A DNA stretch of 54,806 nt from assembly GCA_947628135.1 (NCBI GenBank), contig CANQYT010000013.1:1-54806 (forward strand), written 5' to 3'. A program made the translations under genes and the position numbers. Each line of letters begins with the position of its first letter. The first letter of the stretch is position 1. The notes beneath the pieces are model-generated. The model did not search any database, was not told the DNA's origin, and saw only the letters and a list, made by a program, of their open reading frames with translations. This document shows, one piece after another, positions 27,721 to 36,730 of the stretch. This DNA comes from an uncultured Clostridia bacterium (lineage in GTDB: Bacteria > Bacillota > Clostridia > Christensenellales > CAG-314).

Positions 27721-28850
27721 TGAACAAAACTTCGAAAAAATTACTTTTGGCTTTGTGCGTGGCGCTGCTTGTTGTCAGCGTGGCGTTGCTTGCCGCTTGT
27801 AAAGAGGAAGAAGACCCTTACCAATACGTTCAAGACCGCGGCAACACTGTCAGAGTGCTGTTTGACAGCGTAAAAGCGGGCGTTACGGACTACCGCATAA
27901 AACCCGGTTCTCCTTTGCCCGAGCCGGGCGTTACCCAAGGCGTAAGCAAACCGATAGCGGAAGGATTCGTATTTTTGGGCTACTACAAGGGCACGAAAAA
28001 CGCCGACGGAGAAGTTGTCTACGGCGACAAATGGGATTACTCCGAAAAAGTCTACGAGGATATGACTCTCTACGGCAAGTGGGAAATACAGTACCGTTTG
28101 CATATCAATTACGTGATGGACGGCGAAATTTCCGATCAGGACAGTTACAGTACCGTCGAGGGCAACGCCGCGGAAGTTACCAGCATCGTCCAACCGAGTT
28201 GGCAGGGCAACACCTTCGTGCGCCTGTACGTGGACGAAGATTGCACCCAACCGTTGACGGTGTCCGCACAGCAGCCTTTCGAACACGGTTGCACGCAGGA
28301 ACACCCCGTAAGGGAAATTTACGCTTTGTTTATCAGCGGTAAATGGCGGCTCGTGGAAAAGGCGTCCGATCTGCGCACCGTAGCGGCGGGCGACAGACTC
28401 TATTTGATGAACGACGTCGATATGTCCGAATTGAACAACGGCGACTACACCGAGGTGACAATGCCCACCGTATTCGGCGGAATAATAGAGGGCAACGGAC
28501 ACACCCTTTCCAACTTGCATTACCTGCGCGAAAATACGCTCGGCACGGGTACTTCGTCCTCTTGCGTAGGTCTGTTTGCGCAGTTGAGCAATGCGACGGT
28601 GCGCAACCTAACTTTCAAAGACTGCTTTGTGCAGGGCAGCATAGTCAACAATCTTCCGCAAAACTATTATTACGGGTTTATGGCGGGAGAGGCGATTGGC
28701 GACTGCGTCTTTGAAAATATAATTTTCGACAACTGCGTTCGCAAACCGTTGCAGTTCAAGTCGGCGTTCGACGCCGAAAAGGAAATTGCAAAAGTCATTG
28801 AGAACGTGTTTGTGGCAGAGGGCAGCACTTATCTGCCCGAAATCAGATAA
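27720..28850 (+). CDS. Small lipoprotein with InlB-type repeat and beta-helix-like region
   Basis: A 376-residue protein whose ATG shares one base with the preceding TAA (TAATG), a coupling arrangement, with GGGAGG upstream. The lipobox is LAAC with Cys27. Residues 60-125 resemble one InlB-type repeat (FVFLGYYKG ... MTLYGKW), and a second diverged one follows to about 200. From about 215 to 350 there are short GLUG-like strands (FGGIIEGNGHTLSNL, CVGLFAQLSNATVRNLTF, YGFMAGEAIGDCVFENI), typical of parallel beta-helix surface proteins. The function is unknown. It lies between the LRR lipoprotein and the peptide-binding protein of the ABC importer, so it may help present captured ligands (inference). 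Confidence 0.7.
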   Translation: MNKTSKKLLLALCVALLVVSVALLAACKEEEDPYQYVQDRGNTVRVLFDSVKAGVTDYRIKPGSPLPEPGVTQGVSKPIAEGFVFLGYYKGTKNADGEVVYGDKWDYSEKVYEDMTLYGKWEIQYRLHINYVMDGEISDQDSYSTVEGNAAEVTSIVQPSWQGNTFVRLYVDEDCTQPLTVSAQQPFEHGCTQEHPVREIYALFISGKWRLVEKASDLRTVAAGDRLYLMNDVDMSELNNGDYTEVTMPTVFGGIIEGNGHTLSNLHYLRENTLGTGTSSSCVGLFAQLSNATVRNLTFKDCFVQGSIVNNLPQNYYYGFMAGEAIGDCVFENIIFDNCVRKPLQFKSAFDAEKEIAKVIENVFVAEGSTYLPEIR

Positions 28851-28872
28851 CTTCTTTACGGAGGAACAAACA

Positions 28873-31500
28873 ATGAAAAAATTTTCCAAAATAATTTGTT
28901 TGGCGCTGTGTTTGCTGCTTGTGCTGCAAGTGGCGTTGCTCGCGGCGTGCAACAAAAAGAAAGGCGACCCCGAAACCACGCCTCTGGTGTTGAGCACCGA
29001 CCCGTTGGACGGCGTTTTCAATCCGTTCTCCTACACGTCGGGCGCTGACGGCGGCGTGGTCGGGCAAACTCAGTTGGGCTTGCTCAGTATGGACAAAGAC
29101 GGCAAAGTCGTCGCTGGCTGGGACGAGCCTTGCGTAGCGGAAGGCTTTTCGGTGGTGACCGTAGGCAGCGAAAGCGACTACGAGCGCGACGGAGACTACT
29201 CCAACTACTACACCGACTACTTCTTCGCGTTGAAGGACGGAATCAAATTCAGCGACGGCACTCCCCTCACCATCAAGGACGTTCTGTTCAATATGTACGT
29301 TTATCTCGACCCCGTCTACACAGGTTCGTCCACGATGTACAGTATCGATATTCAGGGATTGTCCGCTTACCGCACGCAGTCGGACGCGGACGACGCGCAG
29401 AACAACACCAACGCGCTTGCAAACGCCAACGCGACTCAACGCGTCGAACGTCTGGAAAGTTGGTGCGGATTGGACAACGACACTCCGCTCGATCAGACTT
29501 TCAGCGGCGAGGAACTTGTAGAGGTGCAAGAGGACATCTCCAAGATAAAGGAACTGTTCCGCGAAGAACTCAACACCGACTGGGTCTCCGCGGCGACCAA
29601 CATCGAGGAATACGAAAAGTACTACAAGCGCGACTCTGAAACGGACAAAATAACCACCGGCGCGGCTTGGAAAGCGTATACCGCCGAAGGCAACACTCAC
29701 AAACACATAAGCGAACAGTGGGAAGTGTTTGCGATGATGTACGGACTTATCACCGCAACTACAACGCAACTCAACGATTCCGCCACCACGGGAATACGCA
29801 AGTATACCTTTGAGTACAACGGAGCGGACGGTTTCGATCACTCTCAGACGGCTATGGTGAACAGAGTGTTCAGCGATTTCTTCCCCTCGGACGAAAACGG
29901 CGCAATGTTCAAAAGCAAACTTTTGCAAGTCATCACCAACTACGCCACCAAGAACACGTTCTTCGAATACGTAGTCAACGATGAAAAGGGCAAATTGCTG
30001 CACGGCGAAGAAATGCACTTCAAAAACATCAGCGGTATCACCGTTTACGAAGCGAACAAAATCCCCACCGCAAACGCCTCGCAAAAGGGCGGCGACGCCG
30101 GTTTCGACGGCAACCGCACGATACTCAAAATACGTATCAACGGTCTCGACCCCAAAGCGATACTCAGTTTCAGTTTCAGTATCGCGCCGATGAATTACTA
30201 TTCGACGCAGGAGGCGATAGGCAATTTCAAGAGCCTCCCGGACAGCACGATCACTGTTGACGGCGAAGAGTACACGCAGAAGAACTACGAGGGATTCGGC
30301 GTGGAATACGCAAGTCCCGATTTTATGAACGTCATCAACACCAACCTCGTTCCGCGCGGAGCGGGTCCGTACCGCCCCAGCAACGGCACGCAGAACGGCG
30401 TTGGCGACGCCGAAAAGGTGCAAAGAACGCAATTTTACAGCAACAACATCGTCAACTTCGAACGCAACAACTACTTCCAAACGGTTATGCGCGGCGGACA
30501 CAACGCTTACATCAAGTTTTTGCGTTACAAGGTGGTCGCCACCAACGCTATGGTGGACGCAGTTACGGGAACTAACCCCGAAGTGCACGTTTCTATGACC
30601 GCCCCCACAGCCGACATCGCCGCGGAAGTAAACAAAATAAGCGGCGTAAAGCCGATAACGGTGGACTATATGGGCTACGGTTACATCGGTATAAACGCCG
30701 AAAAAGTACACGACATCAACGTGCGCAGAGCCATTATGAGCGCGATGGACGTAACCTTGTGCAGCAGTTACTACGGCAGCAACGAATACGTCAGTATCAT
30801 TTACCGCTCTATGTCCAAGAACAGTTGGGCGTATCCCGAGGGCTGCACCGCGTACTACGAATACGACCCGACGGGAGCAAAGTCCAAGGAGTATCTTGAC
30901 GCCGCACTGTGCGCGCCCGGTTCGGACGGCATACTGAGAGATTCCGAAGGCAACCCGCTGAAATTCACCTTTACCGTCGCGGGCGAAACGGAAGACCACC
31001 CCGCCTATCAGACAATGGCAAAGGCGGCGGAAATACTCAACAAATTGGGAATGGACATCACCGTCAGCAAGGACACTCAGGCGTTGAGCAAACTTGCAAG
31101 CGGCGGTCTGGAAATTTGGGCTGCGGCGTGGAGCAGTGCGTCCGACCCCGATATGTATCAGGTCTACCACAAGGACAGCACCGCCAGCAGCGTAAAGAAC
31201 TGGGGCTACCCCCATCTGCTGAGAGACGGCACGCAGGAAGAACAGGATATCCTCGACCGACTTGCGGAACAAATCGAATTGGGACGTAAATACGCCACCG
31301 AGCAGGAACGTAAACCCTACTATTCCGAGGCTCTCGATCTTGTAATGGAGTTGGCTGTGGAACTTCCCACTTACCAACGTAAAGACCTGTACCTCATCAA
31401 CAGCGACATAGTGGACGTCAACACGCTGTGCGAAGCGACCGTTTACCAGAGTCCCGTGTCGCAGATCTGGAACATCAATTTCGTGGGCGCGTCGAAGTAA
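28873..31500 (+). CDS. oppA: Oligopeptide ABC importer, substrate-binding lipoprotein
   Basis: An 875-residue protein with the ATG at 28873, 10 nt after ACGGAGG. The lipobox LAAC gives Cys26. The fold is family 5 (SBP_bac_5): DPLDGVFNPF near the N-terminus, LKDGIKFSDGTPLTIKDVLF at about 120-140, and a later DINVRRAIMSAMD segment typical of the second lobe. It is much longer than the usual 500-600 residues, with about 250 extra residues between about 165 and 480. It should bind peptides at the outer face of the membrane and hand them to the permease encoded downstream. A stem-loop in the gap to oppB may protect this 5' part of the message and give higher oppA expression. Confidence 0.9.
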   Translation: MKKFSKIICLALCLLLVLQVALLAACNKKKGDPETTPLVLSTDPLDGVFNPFSYTSGADGGVVGQTQLGLLSMDKDGKVVAGWDEPCVAEGFSVVTVGSESDYERDGDYSNYYTDYFFALKDGIKFSDGTPLTIKDVLFNMYVYLDPVYTGSSTMYSIDIQGLSAYRTQSDADDAQNNTNALANANATQRVERLESWCGLDNDTPLDQTFSGEELVEVQEDISKIKELFREELNTDWVSAATNIEEYEKYYKRDSETDKITTGAAWKAYTAEGNTHKHISEQWEVFAMMYGLITATTTQLNDSATTGIRKYTFEYNGADGFDHSQTAMVNRVFSDFFPSDENGAMFKSKLLQVITNYATKNTFFEYVVNDEKGKLLHGEEMHFKNISGITVYEANKIPTANASQKGGDAGFDGNRTILKIRINGLDPKAILSFSFSIAPMNYYSTQEAIGNFKSLPDSTITVDGEEYTQKNYEGFGVEYASPDFMNVINTNLVPRGAGPYRPSNGTQNGVGDAEKVQRTQFYSNNIVNFERNNYFQTVMRGGHNAYIKFLRYKVVATNAMVDAVTGTNPEVHVSMTAPTADIAAEVNKISGVKPITVDYMGYGYIGINAEKVHDINVRRAIMSAMDVTLCSSYYGSNEYVSIIYRSMSKNSWAYPEGCTAYYEYDPTGAKSKEYLDAALCAPGSDGILRDSEGNPLKFTFTVAGETEDHPAYQTMAKAAEILNKLGMDITVSKDTQALSKLASGGLEIWAAAWSSASDPDMYQVYHKDSTASSVKNWGYPHLLRDGTQEEQDILDRLAEQIELGRKYATEQERKPYYSEALDLVMELAVELPTYQRKDLYLINSDIVDVNTLCEATVYQSPVSQIWNINFVGASK

Positions 31501-31517
31501 CGCAACCGCGTAACGCC

Positions 31518-31543
31518 TCCGCCCGACAAATCGGTCGGGCGGA
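31518..31543 (+). other. Intercistronic hairpin between oppA and oppB
   Basis: Perfect 9-bp stem TCCGCCCGA (31518-31526) / TCGGGCGGA (31535-31543) without a T run. Such hairpins after binding-protein genes commonly stabilise the upstream message or partly attenuate the downstream genes. Confidence 0.6.
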
Positions 31544-31578
31544 AGCGGCAAATTTCTAAGTAAACCAAACGGAGCAAT

Positions 31579-32571
31579 ATGGCAAAGTACATAATCAAGA
31601 GAATATTTTATTCGATACTCGTTTTGCTGCTTGTGTCGATGCTGATTTACGGTCTTGTGCGGCTTTTGCCCAACGACTATGTCGAAACAAAGCTGTTTCC
31701 TATGCTCAATCAGGGCACGGTCAGCGAAGAGGACATAACGCGAATGAAAGAACTCTACGGCATTGCCGACAACTCGTTCGGCGGCATTGTCAAGGGCTAT
31801 TTCGGCTGGTTGGGCAACGCATTGAAGGGCGACTTGGGAATATCTTTCAAGTACAGCGAACCCGTCTCGGTGGTCATCGGACGCTCTATGTGGGTGTCTT
31901 TCATCATCGCGGTGTTGGCGTACATATTGGTGTATCTGATAGCGATACCCCTCGGTATCAAATCGGCGGTCAAGCAGTACAGCGTGCTGGATTACAGCGT
32001 TACCACCTTTACGATGATAGGTATTTCGCTGCCGGGATTTTTCCTCGCGACGGCGCTTATCAAGATATTCGCGGTGGACCTCGGCTGGTTTCCTCAGCAA
32101 GGTTTGGAGGACGCCACCACCCTCAACGAAGGGTTTGACCGATTCCTCGATCAGGTCTATCACTGCGTGTTGCCTATGGCTACGTTGGTGATACTGTCCG
32201 TCGGCGGCACAATGCGGCACACCCGCACAAACACGCTGGAAGTGCTTAACGCCGACTACATACGTACCGCGCGCGCCAAGGGACTTTCGGAGAAAGCGGT
32301 CGTGTACAAGCACGTGTTCCGCAACACGATGATACCTATGGTGACGATGATGGCGGGAGTGCTTCCCAGCCTGTTCGGCGGCGCGATGATCCTCGAAAAC
32401 GTCTTTGCGCTTCCGGGAATAGGCAAACTTGCCTACGACGCGTTGGTCGTGGGCGACATACCCTTCATAATGGGTTACGAGATGTTTCTTGCAATACTGA
32501 CGGTTATCGGCACTTTGCTCTCCGACATAGCCTACGTGTTGGTCGATCCTCGCATAAAGTTGGGTAAATAG
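31579..32571 (+). CDS. oppB: Oligopeptide ABC importer permease, OppB type
   Basis: A 330-residue inner-membrane permease with about six membrane helices. It begins MAKYIIKRIFYSILVLLLVS, the standard OppB/DppB N-terminus. The ABC coupling loop (EAA-like) is visible as ARAKGLSEKAVVYKHVFRN at about 230-250. It also carries the usual soluble segment after helix 1 (LPNDYVETKLFP...). It pairs with OppC to form the channel through which peptides delivered by OppA pass. CGGAG lies before the ATG. The length is normal. Confidence 0.93.
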   Translation: MAKYIIKRIFYSILVLLLVSMLIYGLVRLLPNDYVETKLFPMLNQGTVSEEDITRMKELYGIADNSFGGIVKGYFGWLGNALKGDLGISFKYSEPVSVVIGRSMWVSFIIAVLAYILVYLIAIPLGIKSAVKQYSVLDYSVTTFTMIGISLPGFFLATALIKIFAVDLGWFPQQGLEDATTLNEGFDRFLDQVYHCVLPMATLVILSVGGTMRHTRTNTLEVLNADYIRTARAKGLSEKAVVYKHVFRNTMIPMVTMMAGVLPSLFGGAMILENVFALPGIGKLAYDALVVGDIPFIMGYEMFLAILTVIGTLLSDIAYVLVDPRIKLGK

Positions 32572-32617
32572 TTATGAAGTACTTGTTTGACGAAATTTTA
32601 TGTTCGGAGGGATCGCT

Positions 32618-33784
32618 ATGACGGATATGCTTGCATTGAGCAACGCCGCGTTTGGGGTGTTACTTGCGCTGTTTGTCGCGGCGATCGCCGCGGAGATAGG
32701 AGCGATAGTGTACCTTGCGCTGCGTATCAAGCGCTCAAAAAAGACTGCCGCAGTCGGTACGGACAACGTAAGTCTTGCCGACAGCGTACGCGTGCTTTCG
32801 CCTTGGCGGCTGGTGCTGCGTCGGTTTTTCCGTTCGCGGCTGTCCGTCGTGGGCTTGACGATGATAGTGGTATTGTTGCTGTTCATTTTCGTAGGTCCGC
32901 TGTTTACGCCTTGGGGCGAATCGGAAATAGACTATTCCGAAGTAACTTCGTACAGTTACAAACAAATAACCGTTACCGATTCCGACGGAACGGAGTACAC
33001 CGTATTCGAAATGACGGAATTTGTTGGGCACGTCAACAAAAACGCCCTCCCGTTTACTCGCAGTGACGCCGAACACGGCAACCTGCTGCACGTACTCGGC
33101 ACGGACGAAAACGGACGCGACGTGTTTACGAGACTTATGTACGGCGGACAAAAGTCCATCACGCTGAGTTTCTTCACCGTTATACTGTACGTCACGTTGG
33201 GTATCGTGCTGGGCTCGATAGCGGGCTACGTAGGCAAGTGGGCGGATCAGGTGATTATGCGTATCGTGGACGTCATCAACTGCGTACCCAGCCTCCCGAT
33301 AATGCTTATTCTTTCGGCGTTGTTGGAAAGTATGGGCGTTAAGCAGGAATTGCGTATTTACTATCTGATGGGCATACTCACCCTTCTCGATTGGACGGGC
33401 GTTGCGCGTCTTGTGCGCGGACAGATATTGTTTTTGCGCGAGCAGGAATATATGGTCGCGGCGGACGCATTGGGACTTTCCGCTCCGCGCAAGATATTCA
33501 AGCACCTTGTCCCCAACATAATACCGCAGCTTATCGTGGTGATAACGTTGGGTTTGGGCAGTATGGTGTTGTACGAAGCCACTCTCAGTTATCTCGGATT
33601 GGGTTTCCCGATGGATGTCGCGTCGTGGGGACGTATGGTAAACAGCGCCGTCAACAACGAAGTGATAAAGAATTACCCCTTTATCTGGGTCCCTGCGGGT
33701 CTATGTATCGTGCTTTCGGTGTTGGGCTTCAACTTCCTCGGCGACGGCTTGCGCGACGCGTTAGACCCCAAGATGAAGCGTTGA
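32618..33784 (+). CDS. oppC: Oligopeptide ABC importer permease, OppC type
   Basis: A 388-residue permease. The ATG at 32618 is chosen because GGAGG lies 7 nt upstream; an ATG at 32600 is before that ribosome site. It has an extra N-terminal membrane helix (about 7-31) before the canonical OppC start (SPWRLVLRRFFRSRLSVVG at about 60-80), then six further helices. The typical LGTDENGRDVFTRLMYG and the coupling loop AADALGLSAPRKIFKHLVPN are present. The additional N-terminal helix makes it longer than the usual 300 residues. It is the partner of OppB. Confidence 0.92.
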   Translation: MTDMLALSNAAFGVLLALFVAAIAAEIGAIVYLALRIKRSKKTAAVGTDNVSLADSVRVLSPWRLVLRRFFRSRLSVVGLTMIVVLLLFIFVGPLFTPWGESEIDYSEVTSYSYKQITVTDSDGTEYTVFEMTEFVGHVNKNALPFTRSDAEHGNLLHVLGTDENGRDVFTRLMYGGQKSITLSFFTVILYVTLGIVLGSIAGYVGKWADQVIMRIVDVINCVPSLPIMLILSALLESMGVKQELRIYYLMGILTLLDWTGVARLVRGQILFLREQEYMVAADALGLSAPRKIFKHLVPNIIPQLIVVITLGLGSMVLYEATLSYLGLGFPMDVASWGRMVNSAVNNEVIKNYPFIWVPAGLCIVLSVLGFNFLGDGLRDALDPKMKR

Positions 33785-33791
33785 GGTGAAT

Positions 33792-35201
33792 ATGAACGAC
33801 AAAACCGTATTACAGCAAATAGAAGAAGGCTACAAGGACGTCGGGCACAAAGATTCGCACTACATTTCCGCAAAGGAAGGGCGGATAATAGCCCGCGCCA
33901 ACAGCAGGATAGTTTCCCGTTTGGAAAAGAACAAAAAGCGCAAAGCAGACGAGTCGGAGTACGTCACGGAAATGCGCGACCCAAACAACATTGTGGAGTT
34001 TGACGATCTTCACACCTATTTCTTCACCGACAGCGGCGTAGTCAAGTCGGTGGACGGCGTTTCTTTCGAAATACCGCAAGGCTCGGTCGTGGGGGTCGTA
34101 GGCGAGTCCGGTTGCGGCAAAAGCGTCACGAGTTTGTCGCTTATGCAACTTGTGCAAGCGCCTCAGGGGCAGATAGTGGCGGGCTCTATCCGTTTCCGCA
34201 CGGAAGATTTCCTTTACGGCGAGGACGGCAAACCCATACCGTTGTACGAATACGTCCGCGACGAGGACGGCAACCCCATGTTGGACGAACAGGGCAACCC
34301 GACAGTGCTTACCCGCCCCGTTCTGGACAAGAAAGGCAACCCCAAGAGGGACAAAAACGGCGACCCCATTGTGGAAAAAGTGCAAGCGACCGATGCCGAC
34401 GGTTTTCCCGCGTTCAGGCGCGTATCCAAAACGTACGACGTAGCCAAGATGCCCGCCTCGCAAATGCGCAAGATCCGCGGCAAGGAAATAGCGATGATAT
34501 TCCAAGAGCCGATGACCAGCCTCAACCCTGTGTTCACGGTGGGCAACCAGATGGACGAAGTGGTGTTGTTGCACGTTCCCGGGGCGACTCGCGAAAGCGC
34601 CAAAGCGCGCAGTATCGAAATGCTGCGGCTCGTAGGCATAGCGGAGGGCGAACTCGTCTACAAAAAGTATCCTCACGAACTGTCGGGCGGAATGCGTCAG
34701 CGCGTAATGATAGCGATGGCGCTGTCCTGCAACCCGCGGCTCATCATCGCCGACGAACCCACTACGGCGTTGGACGTTACGATACAGGCGCAGATATTGG
34801 AACTGCTCAAAAGCGTCCGCGAGAAGATAAACGGCAGTATAATGCTCATCACGCACGACCTCGGCGTAATTGCGGGTATGGCGGATTACGTTGTGGTTAT
34901 GTACGCCGGCAGGATAGTGGAAAAGGGCACTGTGGAGGACATCTTCGACCGTCCTTTGCACCCCTACACCGTCGGTTTGCAAAAGAGCAAGCCCGTCGTC
35001 AATCAAAAGACGGATTGGCTGTACAGTATCCCGGGACAAGTTCCCAACCCGATAGATATGCCCGACTATTGTTACTTCAAGGACCGTTGTCAAAGTTGCG
35101 TTGCCGCTTGCAACGGCGAGTATCCGCCTCTCGTCAAGGTGTCGGACACTCACTACGTGGCGTGCTATCTGGCTAACGGCGCAAAGGAGAGCGACAAATG
35201 A
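33792..35201 (+). CDS. oppD: Oligopeptide ABC importer ATPase, OppD type, with D-x-x-G-x-P insertion
   Basis: A 469-residue ATPase. The ATG at 33792 follows GAGGTG, which overlaps the oppC stop. Walker A GESGCGKS is at 104-111, Q-loop Gln at 238, signature LSGGMRQR, Walker B LIIADEPTTALD, then a switch His in LITHDLG. A C-terminal oligopeptide-type tail with several Cys (CYFKDRC...CVAAC...C) resembles tails reported to hold Fe-S clusters in some relatives. Two oddities stand out. A charged N-terminal extension of about 65 residues precedes the normal start. About 75-80 extra residues lie between Walker A and the Q-loop (about 136-215), carrying six D/E-x-x-G-x-P copies at 143, 157, 165, 179, 187 and 201, spaced 14-8-14-8-14. 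The core residues are intact, so it should be active. Confidence 0.92.
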   Translation: MNDKTVLQQIEEGYKDVGHKDSHYISAKEGRIIARANSRIVSRLEKNKKRKADESEYVTEMRDPNNIVEFDDLHTYFFTDSGVVKSVDGVSFEIPQGSVVGVVGESGCGKSVTSLSLMQLVQAPQGQIVAGSIRFRTEDFLYGEDGKPIPLYEYVRDEDGNPMLDEQGNPTVLTRPVLDKKGNPKRDKNGDPIVEKVQATDADGFPAFRRVSKTYDVAKMPASQMRKIRGKEIAMIFQEPMTSLNPVFTVGNQMDEVVLLHVPGATRESAKARSIEMLRLVGIAEGELVYKKYPHELSGGMRQRVMIAMALSCNPRLIIADEPTTALDVTIQAQILELLKSVREKINGSIMLITHDLGVIAGMADYVVVMYAGRIVEKGTVEDIFDRPLHPYTVGLQKSKPVVNQKTDWLYSIPGQVPNPIDMPDYCYFKDRCQSCVAACNGEYPPLVKVSDTHYVACYLANGAKESDK

Positions 35202-36247
35202 GCAAACAAACCGACTTCACCGTAAGCGATTTCGACCCCGTAAACATATTGGAAGTACGTCATCTCAAAAAGTACTTCCCTGCGGGACGCAACTTTTTCG
35301 GCAAAACCAACGCTTGGCTCAAAGCGGTGGACGACGTATCCTTTTGCATACCTCGCGGAAGCACATTGGGCATAGTGGGCGAGTCCGGCTGCGGCAAAAC
35401 CACTCTCGGGCGCACCGTGCTGCAACTTCAACCCGCAACGGACGGACAGGTGATTTTCGACGGCGTTGAGATAAGCAAAATGAACAAACGTCAGCTGCGC
35501 CCTATGCGCACGCAGACGCAAATCATCTTTCAAGACCCCTATTCGAGTTTGCCGCCGCGTTCTCCCGTGGGCGACATCATCGGCGAGGCGGTCAAGGTCC
35601 ACAACATAGTGCCCAAGTCCGACCTCAAAGACTACGTCGTGGACGTTATGCGCAAGTGCGGCTTGCAGGATTTCTACTACGAGCGCTACCCGCACGAGTT
35701 CAGCGGCGGACAGCGCCAGCGTATCTGCATTGCGCGCGCTCTTGCGGTACAGCCCAAGTTTGTCGTGTGCGACGAACCCGTGTCGGCGTTGGACGTATCC
35801 ATACAGGCGCAGATAGTAAACCTGCTCAAAACGTTGCAGAATCAGGACAACCTCACATATATGTTCATTTCGCACGACCTGTCGGTGGTGGAACACATCT
35901 CCACGCACGTCGGCGTGATGTATTTGGGCAGTATGATGGAAACGGCAAGCAAGGAAGAGCTTTTCGGCAACCCGCTTCACCCCTACACCAAGGCGTTGCT
36001 TTCGGCAGTGCCCGTCCCCGACCCTCACTATCACGTCAAGAGGATAATTTTGGAGGGGGACATTCCCAGCCCCGTAAACCCGCCCAAAGGGTGCAAGTTC
36101 CACACCCGTTGCAAGCAATGTATGGACGTGTGTTCGCAAGTCGTTCCCCAACTCAAAGACGTGGGCAACGGTCATTGCGTCGCGTGCCACTTGTACGATT
36201 CGCCCGACGTTGAAACGTCTCAACAGCCCTCGGATACAACCCTATGA
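35198..36247 (+). CDS. oppF: Oligopeptide ABC importer ATPase, OppF type
   Basis: A 349-residue ATPase whose ATG overlaps the oppD stop by 4 nt. Walker [10 protein letters not shown]-loop [13 protein letters not shown], signature FSGGQRQR, Walker [13 protein letters not shown] and switch His in FISHDLS are all present and normally spaced, without the insertion seen in OppD. The C-terminal oligopeptide domain has the G-C-x-F-H-x-R-C-x-x-C-x-x-x-C pattern and a final C-V-A-C-H. The length is normal. It forms the heterodimeric motor with OppD. Confidence 0.95.
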   Translation: MSKQTDFTVSDFDPVNILEVRHLKKYFPAGRNFFGKTNAWLKAVDDVSFCIPRGSTLGIVGESGCGKTTLGRTVLQLQPATDGQVIFDGVEISKMNKRQLRPMRTQTQIIFQDPYSSLPPRSPVGDIIGEAVKVHNIVPKSDLKDYVVDVMRKCGLQDFYYERYPHEFSGGQRQRICIARALAVQPKFVVCDEPVSALDVSIQAQIVNLLKTLQNQDNLTYMFISHDLSVVEHISTHVGVMYLGSMMETASKEELFGNPLHPYTKALLSAVPVPDPHYHVKRIILEGDIPSPVNPPKGCKFHTRCKQCMDVCSQVVPQLKDVGNGHCVACHLYDSPDVETSQQPSDTTL

Positions 36248-36489
36248 AAGAAAAAAAACGTGACGATCTCGACGACGGACGTACCGTCGTCAATATGAAC
36301 GTCGAGGGAATGCCTTGGTACAACCCCAACCGTACCGACCGCAAAAACAAGAAAGACCCCGACCGTCCCCGTTTCCGCGAACGATTGGCAATGATCTTCG
36401 GCGGATATCGCGCCATTTTGCCCTTTGTGTTGGTAACGGTGGTAGCGTTCGGCTTGGCTGCGGTACTGATTTTTCTTTGGCTTTCTTGA
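36244..36489 (+). CDS. Small single-pass membrane protein coupled to oppF
   Basis: An 81-residue protein whose ATG overlaps the oppF stop by 4 nt. Residues 1-50 are hydrophilic and very charged and include DDGRTVVNMNVEGMPWYNP; one membrane helix covers about 55-80 and ends at the C-terminus. I recall similar D-D-G-R-x-x-x-x-M-N-V-x-G-M-P-W-Y proteins in Clostridia but know no function. The position as the last gene of the operon and translational coupling to the ATPase suggest a small accessory subunit or regulator of the importer (inference). Confidence 0.8.
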   Translation: MKEKKRDDLDDGRTVVNMNVEGMPWYNPNRTDRKNKKDPDRPRFRERLAMIFGGYRAILPFVLVTVVAFGLAAVLIFLWLS

Positions 36490-36501
36490 CCCCATCTATG
36501 C

Positions 36502-36540
36502 AAAACCCCCGCGCGGCAGTCTGCTGCGCAGGGGTTTTTT
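36502..36540 (+). terminator. Terminator of the protease-opp operon
   Basis: GC-rich hairpin with an AAAACCCC / GGGGTTTT base and an inner CGCGCGGCAG/CTGCTGCGC-type stem, ending in six T. It closes the unit that begins at the 17330 promoter. Confidence 0.9.
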
Positions 36541-36730
36541 GTTGCTTTTTGTCGATTTGAGTATTATTTCGTTTGTTTACGTCGTGTAATGTCGCTTGAT
36601 GTCCGTTTAAGTCGGTTTACGTTGCTTTCTGTCGATTTCCGTCGATATTTGTCCATTGCCGTCGTTTGTTGCCGACGGGCAAGCGTTTTCGTCGGTTTTT
36701 GTCGATTTTCGACTTTTGTCGGACGGCGGT
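36541..36730. repeat. GTCGNTTT-rich low-complexity stretch
   Basis: About 190 bp between converging genes in which GTCG or GTCC followed by T-rich bases recurs roughly every 10-12 bp (for example GTCGATTT, GTCGCTTG, GTCCGTTT, GTCGGTTT). No frame looks coding. It may be a degenerate short tandem array. Confidence 0.5.
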
